This document shows, one piece after another, positions 8,776 through 16,085 of a DNA stretch of 64,000 nt. The notes below the pieces were generated by a model. The model was not told where the DNA came from. It saw only the letters and a program-made list of their open reading frames with translations, and did not search any database. Origin of the DNA: Acidiferrum sp963771295 (GTDB taxonomy: Bacteria > Acidobacteriota > Terriglobia > Acidiferrales > UBA7541); NCBI GenBank assembly GCA_963771295.1, contig CAVYTB010000009.1, forward strand, positions 248,001 through 312,000. Reading direction: 5' to 3'. Positions within the stretch are counted from its first letter, which is position 1, and each line of letters starts with the position of its first letter. The position numbers and the translations under genes are program-made.

Positions 8776-8999
8776 GGCTTGCCGCCGCCTTCGCGGTGCG
8801 CGTCGGCAGCGCGCGTTTCCAGTCGATACACGCCCCACATGCACACTGGCGTCAGCAGCAGCCAGGTGATCAGCCAGAAAAAGTTGAACGGCAAACCCAG
8901 AACTCTAGGATCAATGCGATCCCACAAAGATACGGTAAAGCAAATTGCCACAAATGGAATCAGCGCTAACAGAATCGCGCCAACGGATGGCTTGCGCAC
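8772..8999 (-). CDS. DUF3311 small membrane protein, partner of the SSS symporter
   Basis: This is about 75 residues with two hydrophobic helices (AILLALIPFVAICFTVSLW and FFWLITWLLLTPVCMWGVYRL), the DUF3311 pattern. Such proteins are normally encoded directly upstream of a sodium:solute symporter, as here, with a 4-bp overlap that suggests translational coupling. Start: AAGGAG at 9005-9010 sits five bases before the GTG at 8999. The ATG at 9020 lies upstream of this ribosome site and adds only MWFQGAS. The function is probably assembly or regulation of the symporter, by inference from the pairing. Confidence 0.8.
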   Translation of the reverse strand: MRKPSVGAILLALIPFVAICFTVSLWDRIDPRVLGLPFNFFWLITWLLLTPVCMWGVYRLETRAADAHREGGGKP

Positions 9000-9164
9000 T
9001 GATGCTCCTTGAAACCACATTCGGTCGATGAATCACACCTGAAAAGGCAGGAAGCAATGGCGGTGATTCTCCTTCAGAAACAGTCCAAGGGCAAGCGCTA
9101 ACGCCAGGCGAAGTGAACCCGGTTTTTGAGCACCATCGCTCAAATTTGCTAGTACGCGATGTCC

Positions 9165-10057
9165 TCAGGCCGCGAAGGCGCTCGCGTGGTTGAGGTCCGC
9201 AATCATTCCGGCGCGCTGCGTCGGTCGCCATCCCAGCCGCTCCTGTGTTTGCGCGATGGAAGCTGGACAGTCGAGTCCCACGAAGTACCCGAGGAAACCG
9301 AAATGCACCCCCGCTTCCTCGGCGGACTTGGCGACCACCGGCACGTTTAGACCCCGGCCGATCGCCTCAGCGATCTCGCGGAGCGGTACACCCTCTTCGG
9401 CGACCGCGTGATACCGGGCTGCCGCAGCACCCTTCTCCAGCGCCAGTCTGTAGAGCCTGGCCGCATCGAGGACATGCACCGCGGGCCAGCGATTGAGTCC
9501 GTCACCCACGTACGCCGAGACACCCTTCTGCCGAGCCACAGCAATCGCATAGGTGACGAAGCCTTGCTTGACTGGGTCATGCACCTGAGGCAGACGTACC
9601 ACCGACGCGCGCACACCACGCTCAGCTAGCGAAGCAGCGGTCTGTTCCGAAACTCGCGGGTACGCGGTCGAGCCAGGCGGTGGAACGTCGTCTTCAGTCG
9701 CCACGCGTCCCGGTGCAACCAGTCCGGTACCTGAGGTAACGACCAAGGGACGCTCCGAGCCCGCTACCACTGAGCCGAGTGTCTCGATGGCGGCCTGTCC
9801 ATCTCACAGTTAGCCGCGAACTTCGTGAAGTCGTGATTGAACGCGGTATGAATCACGCCATCCGTCCCGGCTGCTCCACTGCGCAGGCTTTCCAGGTCTT
9901 CCAAATCGCCTCGATGCACCTGTGCGCCGGCAGCGAGAACATCCTTGGCGCCCGCGTCGGTGCCAGCGAGACCAAGCACCTGGTGGCCCGCCGCAACTAA
10001 TTCACGAACGATCGCTGAGCCGATGAAACCCGTTGCTCCTGTTATAAATACCTTCAT
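9165..10057 (-). pseudogene. Extended SDR / NAD-dependent epimerase-like gene with a frameshift
   Basis: The N-terminal frame starts at ATG 10057 with AAGGAG upstream and reads MKVFITGATGFIGSAIVREL (Rossmann TGATGFIG) to NCEMDR. It then runs off into PPSRHSAQW and a stop. The rest of the protein continues in the next frame from about 9795 to 9165 (GSERPLVVTSGTGL, then a C-terminal domain ending LGWRPTQRAGMIADL). Restoring one base near 9793-9800 joins them as AAIETLGSVVAGSERP, so one base appears to be missing. Complete relatives are NAD(P)-binding sugar-epimerase-like oxidoreductases. It follows the SDR gene at 10105 by 47 bp and probably shares its TetR-controlled transcript. Real decay and sequencing error cannot be separated here. 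Confidence 0.8.
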
Positions 10058-10104
10058 AGATTGCTCCTTGGCATCAAGTTTGCGAATACCGAATAATCGA
10101 ACGC

Positions 10105-11082
10105 TTAAAACGACTCTCCAACGAGTTGTTCACTTTTCTTCCAGAGGGCCTCCGCCGCGTTTGCGTCGAGCGCATAAGCGCGCACTCCTTCGCTGACGCC
10201 ACTGATGGTCACGTGTTCCGGCACCAGATGGCCGACATGGCAGTTCTCGCAATATCGCCCGCCGATCTCGTCAGCGGGAGCAACCACACCCGCCCATACC
10301 GAAGTTGCGGCTCCTTGCGGAATGGTCTTCCACTGGAAGGGCGCCTTACCCTCCGCCGCAAGCTGTTTGTTCATCTGCTCAAGCATGCTTTGAATGCCGG
10401 CCGGGTCGACATGGCGAGCCAGCTCTGTTTGGATCACTCCGGGATGCACAGCCGCGGCACGCACGCCATGCTTACGGTGCCGTTGGTCGAAAGCAACAGC
10501 GAAGAGGATGTTCGCCGTTTTCGATCGGCCATACGCCACGAAGGGGTCATACGGCGTCCGCTCAAAGTTGGGATCCTCCAGGTCGACGTTGGAGAAGCGG
10601 TGACCCGCAGACGACAAGTTGATCACACGCCCTCCCTCACGGATCAGCGGCGCAATCCGGTTGACCAGTACAAAGTGACCCAGATGATTTGTCCCGAACT
10701 GCATTTCAAAGCCGTCCATCGTCTGGCTGAACGGGGTGGCCATCACTCCTGCATTTGCGATCACCACGTCAAATGCTTCCCCTTTGGCGAGCAATTTGTC
10801 CGCGCACGCGCGCACGCTCTTCAGGCTGCAAAGATCAAGCTGCACCAATTCGAAACTGCCGCTGTGAGCCGCTGCGTCCTTAGACACCTGTTCAGTCGCG
10901 GCTTTCGCCTTCGTTAAATCTCGCGCCGCACCCACAACCTGAGCGCCGTGCGCGGCAAGAGACCGCGCCGTCTCCACCCCGAGCCCCGCCGATACCCCCG
11001 TGACAAGGATGCGTTTACCGCGCAGATTCACGCCCGACAAAACGTCTTCAGTAGTTGATGTCGCCCCAAATACTTCCACCAT
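10105..11082 (-). CDS. Short-chain dehydrogenase/reductase (SDR)
   Basis: The protein has 325 residues and starts at ATG after an excellent AAGGAGG site. The classical SDR motifs are all visible: cofactor loop TGVSAGLG (about residues 29-36), NAG (about 110), catalytic serine in NLSSAGH (about 156), and YGRSK with catalytic Tyr and Lys (about 185). The overall pattern matches the retinol-dehydrogenase/WWOX-like group that annotates as generic oxidoreductase. The substrate is unknown. It is the first gene of a two-gene unit divergent from a TetR gene, so repression by that TetR through the two palindromes at 11163 and 11192, relieved by a small lipophilic or carbonyl compound, is a reasonable inference. 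Confidence 0.88.
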   Translation of the reverse strand: MVEVFGATSTTEDVLSGVNLRGKRILVTGVSAGLGVETARSLAAHGAQVVGAARDLTKAKAATEQVSKDAAAHSGSFELVQLDLCSLKSVRACADKLLAKGEAFDVVIANAGVMATPFSQTMDGFEMQFGTNHLGHFVLVNRIAPLIREGGRVINLSSAGHRFSNVDLEDPNFERTPYDPFVAYGRSKTANILFAVAFDQRHRKHGVRAAAVHPGVIQTELARHVDPAGIQSMLEQMNKQLAAEGKAPFQWKTIPQGAATSVWAGVVAPADEIGGRYCENCHVGHLVPEHVTISGVSEGVRAYALDANAAEALWKKSEQLVGESF

Positions 11083-11134
11083 TGTTTTCCTCCTTGTGCT
11101 GGCCGGTGCGGATTTCGGTTCCAGGAAACCGGCA

Positions 11135-11163
11135 TTGACGAACCGCCACGACTCCGATAAAAC
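11135..11163 (+). promoter_or_regulatory. Candidate sigma-70 promoter for the TetR gene
   Basis: TTGACG (11135-11140) and TAAAAC (11158-11163) are separated by 17 bases. The -10 box abuts the first palindrome at 11163-11177, so a bound repressor would block polymerase. This is a pattern call only, and the -10 match is weak. Confidence 0.35.
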
Positions 11164-11177
11164 GGAGAGTGTCTCCG
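11163..11177. promoter_or_regulatory. Palindromic operator 1 for the divergent TetR regulator
   Basis: CGGAGA-GTG-TCTCCG is a perfect 6-bp inverted repeat around a 3-bp centre. It lies in the 146-bp space between the divergent SDR and TetR genes and is repeated 29 bp away, as expected for an autoregulated TetR pair. An extra half-site CTCCG at 11152-11156 precedes it, forming CTCCG-N6-CGGAG with its left arm. Confidence 0.75.
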
Positions 11178-11191
11178 AATCTTTAGATAAT

Positions 11192-11206
11192 CGGAGACTG
11201 TCTCCG
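11192..11206. promoter_or_regulatory. Palindromic operator 2 for the divergent TetR regulator
   Basis: CGGAGA-CTG-TCTCCG has the same arms as operator 1 with only the central triplet changed. The centre-to-centre distance is 29 bp, close to three helical turns, so two dimers would sit on nearly the same face of the DNA. The TetR start codon is 23 bp downstream, so the site lies in the regulator's own leader. Confidence 0.75.
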
Positions 11207-11228
11207 GTTACATCTGCATCTAATTTAT

Positions 11229-11831
11229 ATGCTCACGAAACGTTCACAACCTGACCGCCGCAAGCCCCGCACCGATGCGCAACGCAATCGCCTGCGTATT
11301 CTGCAGGTTGCCAAGGAGGAGTTCACCCGCTCAGGCGCAAACACCAGCCTGGACGATATTGCCAACCGGGCCGGAGTGGGAGCGGGAACGTTGTACCGTC
11401 ACTTTCCTACCCGCGACGCCCTTCTGGAGGCGGTTTATCGCAGTGAGGTGGAGAAACTAGCCGCGGCAGAACGCAAGTTCGCTCAGACCATGCCGCCGAT
11501 CGAAGCGCTGCAAGCCTGGATGCTGTTGTTTGTTGACTACATCGCCGCGAAACACATCATCGCCCCGGCACTAAACACGTATGTCGGAGGTCCATCAAAA
11601 CTGTATGAAGGTTCCCGGGACCTGATCAGTGGGGCGATCGATGCACTTGTGAAGCGCGCTGTCGAGGCCGGCGCTATCCGTAAAGACCTCGAACCGTTCG
11701 ATCTGCTTCGGGCACTGATCGGCGTCTCCAACGTGGCGTCCGGCCCTGACTGGCAGCAAAGCGCCAGGCGTCTGGTCGATATCCTCATCGCCGGTTCGCG
11801 GCCCGTTAAAATGAAACGAAACGTGAAGTAA
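11229..11831 (+). CDS. TetR/AcrR family transcriptional regulator
   Basis: The protein has 200 residues. The N-terminal helix-turn-helix is clear: RLRILQVAKEEFTRSGANTS, then LDDIANRAGVGAGTLYRHFP (about residues 15-55), with the usual GTLYRHF recognition helix. The C-terminal ligand domain includes VDYIAAKHIIAPALNTYVGG and the terminal DLLRALIGVSNVA, which resembles the SbtR-like C-terminal type. No clear ribosome site precedes the ATG, and a short or leaderless message is possible. It is divergent from the SDR operon with two palindromic operators between, so it probably represses both that operon and itself. The effector is unknown. Confidence 0.9.
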   Translation: MLTKRSQPDRRKPRTDAQRNRLRILQVAKEEFTRSGANTSLDDIANRAGVGAGTLYRHFPTRDALLEAVYRSEVEKLAAAERKFAQTMPPIEALQAWMLLFVDYIAAKHIIAPALNTYVGGPSKLYEGSRDLISGAIDALVKRAVEAGAIRKDLEPFDLLRALIGVSNVASGPDWQQSARRLVDILIAGSRPVKMKRNVK

Positions 11832-11917
11832 CCCGCCGGCACATTTTCACCTGCAGATGACTTCCCCTCCCCATCTGTGCCATTCTCTACCGGAAGTTCG
11901 CTCCGGCGAAGGAACCC

Positions 11918-12877
11918 ATGCTCAAACGATTCAAGGATTTAACCGAAAAAGAGATTTTGGCGATTGCGATTGCCAACGAGGAAGAAGACGGCCGCATCTA
12001 CGGCGAGTTCGCGGACGCTTTGCGCGAGTCTTACCCGGCCACCGCGGAAATGTTTGAAGAAATGCGCACGGAAGAAGGCGGCCATCGCGACCGATTGCTG
12101 GCCATGTTTGGTGAACGCTTCGGCGATCGTATTCCTCCCATCCGTCGCGAAGACGTTCGTGGATTCCTGCAGCGCCGCCCGGTCTGGATGATCCGTCCAC
12201 TGGGTGTGAAGCAGGCGCGGCGGCAAGCGGAAATCATGGAAATGGAGGCGAGCCGTTTCTATTCGCGCGCGGCCAGCATGACCAGCGACGTAAAAATCCG
12301 TGAGTTGCTGAATATGCTCGCCGATGAAGAGCGCAAACATACCAAAGCCGCCGGTGAGTATGAAGAAAAACACCTGACCGAGCAGGCCAAAGACATGGAA
12401 GAGCAGTCGCACCGCCGATTGTTCATGCTTCAGTACGTGCAACCAGGATTGGCTGGATTGATGGACGGATCGGTCTCGACGCTCGCGCCACTATTTGCCG
12501 CCGCGTTCGCCACGCAAAAAAGTTGGGACGCGTTCCTGGTCGGCATGGCCGCCAGTGTCGGCGCGGGCATTTCCATGGGATTCGCGGAATCGCTTTCTGA
12601 CGATGGCTCGCTCACCGGGCGCGGCTCTCCTTGGATCCGTGGCGCGGTAACCGGCTTGATGACCACCGCCGGCGGCTTGGGCCACACGCTTCCCTATTTG
12701 ATCCCGCAATTTCGTATGGCGACGGGCGTAGCGATCATGGTGGTTGCTGTGGAACTCGGCGTCATCAGTTATATTCGCCACCGTTACATGGACACGCCCT
12801 TTTTGCAGGCCGCGTTCCAGGTAATTCTCGGCGGGGTGTTGGTGTTCCTCACAGGTTGGCTGATTGGCAGCTCGTAG
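11918..12877 (+). CDS. mbfA: MbfA-like membrane-bound ferritin/VIT1 iron exporter
   Basis: The 319 residues form two domains. The N-terminal half is a ferritin-like (erythrin/rubrerythrin) four-helix domain with di-iron ligands in NEEEDGRIY, EEGGHRD, EMEASRFY and EERKH. The C-terminal half (about residues 170-319) is a VIT1/CCC1 transporter domain with membrane helices, including GLMDGSVSTLAPLF, ASVGAGISMGFAESLSDDGS and VILGGVLVFLTGWLIGSS. This fusion matches MbfA of Rhizobiales, which exports iron and protects against iron and peroxide stress. The start is ATG with AAGGAA upstream. It stands alone, and no iron-regulator box was identified. The function is inferred from domain architecture. 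Confidence 0.85.
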   Translation: MLKRFKDLTEKEILAIAIANEEEDGRIYGEFADALRESYPATAEMFEEMRTEEGGHRDRLLAMFGERFGDRIPPIRREDVRGFLQRRPVWMIRPLGVKQARRQAEIMEMEASRFYSRAASMTSDVKIRELLNMLADEERKHTKAAGEYEEKHLTEQAKDMEEQSHRRLFMLQYVQPGLAGLMDGSVSTLAPLFAAAFATQKSWDAFLVGMAASVGAGISMGFAESLSDDGSLTGRGSPWIRGAVTGLMTTAGGLGHTLPYLIPQFRMATGVAIMVVAVELGVISYIRHRYMDTPFLQAAFQVILGGVLVFLTGWLIGSS

Positions 12878-12962
12878 CGGCGGGCGCTCGCCTGTAGCTC
12901 ACCCCTTCAACGGTGGCGCTTCCGATCGGTGGCAACCAAACCAGTGCGATTAACGAAGATTA

Positions 12963-15900
12963 TTAGTCGGAGTGAACGGGCGCGTGGGAAGCAACCGTCG
13001 GCTTTCGGAACGCGCGGCGAAGCGCAGATTGCAGCCGATCCATATAAATATAAACCACCGGCGTAGTGAACAACGTCAGCATCTGGCTGAGAATCAGCCC
13101 GCCAACAATCGCAATACCCAACGGCCGCCGCAACTCCGCTCCAACGCCGGTGCCCAGCGCCAGCGGCAACGCGCCAAACATCGCAGCCATCGTAGTCATC
13201 ATGATCGGGCGAAAACGCAGCAGGCAAGCCTTGTAGATGGCCTGGTCGGGCGGCTTCTGTTCTTCGCGCTCGGTTTGTACCGCGAAGTCAATCATCAAGA
13301 TGGCGTTTTTCTTCACGATTCCGATCAGCAGAATAATTCCAATCAGCGCGATGATGCTCAGATCCATTTTCATCAGTTGCAATGCCAGCAGCGCGCCAAT
13401 GCCCGCCGATGGAATCGTCGAAAGAATAGTGATGGGGTGAATGAAGCTTTCGTAGAGGATTCCTAGAACGATATACACCGCGCCGAGCGCCGCCAGAATC
13501 AAAATCAGCTGATTGGAAAGCGAATCCTGAAACGCCTGCGCGGTTCCCTGGAACGTCGCGTGTACCGTGCTCGGCACACCCAATTGCCGCCGAGCTTCCT
13601 CGACGTGCTCCACCGCGGGCCCCAAAGACGCTCCCGGAATAAGATTGAACGACAACGTGATAGACGGGAAAATTCCCTGGTGATTGATCGACAGCGATGT
13701 GTTGGAGTGCTCGTAATGCGCAAAGCTGCTGAGCGGAACCAGTTTCCCAGAACTCGACGGCACGTAAATCAGCTTCAGCGCATCCGGATTCTGCTGAAAC
13801 TCTGGCGCAACTTCCAGCACCACGTGGTATTGATTCAATCCTTTATAAATATTCGAAACCTGCCGCTGGCCGAAAGAATCGCCCAACACATTATCGACGT
13901 CCTGAATCGAGACTCCCAGCCGCCCGGCCGTGTCGCGATCGATGGCAAGATAAGACTGCAGCCCCTTATTCTGCTGGTCGGAATTGATGTCGCGCAACTC
14001 CGGAATCTGCCGCATACGATCCATGATGATGGGAGCCCAGTGATACAGATCGTCAAGGTTGTCGGCCTGCAACGTGTATTGAAACTGCGCCCCGCCGAAG
14101 CGCCCACCAACGGTTACGTCCTGAACGGACTGCAGGAACATCGAAGCGCCAGCGATCCCGGAAGTTTTGTCGCGCAACCGCGCAATGACATGGTCGGCGT
14201 CGATCTTGCGCTCCGCCAGCGGCTTCAACTGCGCGAACATGCGCGCGGTGCTGGTGCCGTTTCCTCCGCCGGTGAACGCGGTCACCGTGTCAACCGCCGG
14301 ATCCGCGCGCACGATGTCGACGAATGCCCGCATCTTCTTCGACATTTCCACGAACGAAGTGTCCTGATCCGCCTGAATAAATCCATTGATGCGCCCGGTG
14401 TCCTGTTGCGGGAAAAAGCCCTTGTTCACGTGCTTGAACATGTACACGCTCAGCCCCGCGGTAAAAATCGTCACGCAAAGGATCAGGAATTGGTGCCGCA
14501 ACACCCAGCGCAGCGATAGATCGTAGCCATGCAGCATCCCGTTAAACGAGCGCTCCGAAATCCGGTAGAAAAATCCATGCTTCTTTTTCTCCTCGTGCTT
14601 CAGAAATCGCGCGCACATCATCGGCGTAGTCGTAAGCGACACGAACAGAGAAACACCAATGGCCACGCTCAGCACCACCGCGAACTCGCGGAACAGTCGC
14701 CCCACAAGTCCGTTCATCATCAGAATGGGAATGAACACAGCCACCAGCGACGCGCTCATCGACAGCACGGTGAACCCAATTTCCCCGCAGCCCTTCATCG
14801 TGGCTTCGTACGGGCCGAGTCCGTTTTCCATGTGCCTGGAAATATTCTCGATCACCACAATGGCGTCATCCACCACAAAGCCCGTGCAGATTGTCAGCGC
14901 CATCAGTGAAAGATTGTCGATCGAATAGCCGAATAGGTACATCAGCCCGAACGTTCCCACCAGCGAGAGAGGCACCGCGACGCTGGGAATAAGGGTGGCG
15001 CGATAATTCCGCAGAAACGCGAACACCACCAGGATCACCAGGCAGATCGAGATAATCATGGTGCGCTCTACATCGTGCACCGAGGCGCGAATCACTACCG
15101 TGCGGTCTACCATGATATTCAGATCCATTGCCGGCGAAATGGAAGACCGCAGCCACGGCAGCGTGGCTTTCACCCGGTCCGCCGTCTCGATCATGTTCGC
15201 GCCGGGTTGCCGGAAAACGGCCAAAATTACGCCAGGCTTAGCGTTGGAGAGTCCCAGGTTACGGATGTCCTCCACGGAATCGCTTACCTTCGCGATGTCT
15301 CTCAGCCGCACCGGCGCGCCCGCGTGGCCCGCAACGATTAGCGGCTCATATTCATAGGCCTTGAACAGTTGATCGGTATCCGCGATCTCCCATGTGCGGT
15401 TGCCGTTCGACAACGAGCCTTTTGCCTGATTCGCATTGGCCGATTGCAGCGACTTGCGCACCGTTTCCAGGCTGATTCCGTAGCTGTTCAGCAGTTGCGG
15501 ATTCACCTGGACGCGCACTGCGGGGCTCGCGGCTCCCCACACAAACACCTGGCCCACGCCGTCCACCTGCGCAATCTTCTGGGCCAGGATGGAGTTGGCC
15601 GCGTCATAAATCTCGGGCAGCGGAATCGTCGTTGACGATAAGGCCATGATCAGGATCGGAGAGTCCGCGGAATTCACCTTCCGATACTCAGGCTGGCTGG
15701 GCAAATCTGCGGGCAACTGGCTGCGTGCGGCGTTTATCGCGGCTTCCACATCTCGGGCAGCCGCGTTGATGTCGCGATTCAAATCAAACTGTAGCGTGAT
15801 GCCGGTGTTGCCCAGCGTCGATGACGAAGTCATCTGCGTGACGCCCGCGATGCGGCCGAACTGCCGCTCCAGAGGAGTGGCCACAGACGACGCCATGGTT

Positions 15901-16082
15901 TCGGGACTTGCCCCCGGCAAACTTGCACCTACACCGATGGTCGGCAAATCCACTTGCGGCAGCGGCGCAACCGGAAGAAAACGAAATGCGATTACGCCCG
16001 AAAGCAAGATGGCAATCGTCACCAGCGACGTCGCCACCGGTCGCCGGATGAAAGGAGCGGAGAAGTTGGATTGAAAATTCAT
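12963..16082 (-). CDS. mdtC: RND multidrug efflux pump inner-membrane subunit, MdtC type
   Basis: This is 1039 residues, the normal length for an HAE1-type RND transporter. It has the N-terminal IRRPVATSLVTIAILLSG helix, two large periplasmic loops, and transmembrane helix 4 with GFVVDDAIVVIENI carrying the paired Asp of the proton relay. The C-terminal repeat ends GLILSQMLTLFTTPVVYIYMD. The closest arrangement is MdtC: it directly follows a second RND gene with a 3-bp gap (stop TAG, then CGG, then ATG), and an adaptor gene lies first. MdtB and MdtC normally form a mixed trimer. No outer-membrane factor gene is adjacent, so a TolC-like channel would come from elsewhere. Confidence 0.9.
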   Translation of the reverse strand: MNFQSNFSAPFIRRPVATSLVTIAILLSGVIAFRFLPVAPLPQVDLPTIGVGASLPGASPETMASSVATPLERQFGRIAGVTQMTSSSTLGNTGITLQFDLNRDINAAARDVEAAINAARSQLPADLPSQPEYRKVNSADSPILIMALSSTTIPLPEIYDAANSILAQKIAQVDGVGQVFVWGAASPAVRVQVNPQLLNSYGISLETVRKSLQSANANQAKGSLSNGNRTWEIADTDQLFKAYEYEPLIVAGHAGAPVRLRDIAKVSDSVEDIRNLGLSNAKPGVILAVFRQPGANMIETADRVKATLPWLRSSISPAMDLNIMVDRTVVIRASVHDVERTMIISICLVILVVFAFLRNYRATLIPSVAVPLSLVGTFGLMYLFGYSIDNLSLMALTICTGFVVDDAIVVIENISRHMENGLGPYEATMKGCGEIGFTVLSMSASLVAVFIPILMMNGLVGRLFREFAVVLSVAIGVSLFVSLTTTPMMCARFLKHEEKKKHGFFYRISERSFNGMLHGYDLSLRWVLRHQFLILCVTIFTAGLSVYMFKHVNKGFFPQQDTGRINGFIQADQDTSFVEMSKKMRAFVDIVRADPAVDTVTAFTGGGNGTSTARMFAQLKPLAERKIDADHVIARLRDKTSGIAGASMFLQSVQDVTVGGRFGGAQFQYTLQADNLDDLYHWAPIIMDRMRQIPELRDINSDQQNKGLQSYLAIDRDTAGRLGVSIQDVDNVLGDSFGQRQVSNIYKGLNQYHVVLEVAPEFQQNPDALKLIYVPSSSGKLVPLSSFAHYEHSNTSLSINHQGIFPSITLSFNLIPGASLGPAVEHVEEARRQLGVPSTVHATFQGTAQAFQDSLSNQLILILAALGAVYIVLGILYESFIHPITILSTIPSAGIGALLALQLMKMDLSIIALIGIILLIGIVKKNAILMIDFAVQTEREEQKPPDQAIYKACLLRFRPIMMTTMAAMFGALPLALGTGVGAELRRPLGIAIVGGLILSQMLTLFTTPVVYIYMDRLQSALRRAFRKPTVASHAPVHSD

Positions 16083-16085
16083 CCG

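Noticed and set aside
11192..11206. Palindromes at the TetR gene considered as a terminator
   Set aside because: They lack a following T-run, occur twice with identical arms and lie between divergent start codons, which fits operators rather than terminators.
12878..12962. GGCG...CGCC inverted sequence between mbfA and mdtC considered as a terminator
   Set aside because: The stem is only about four pairs beyond the stop codon and no T-run follows on either strand.
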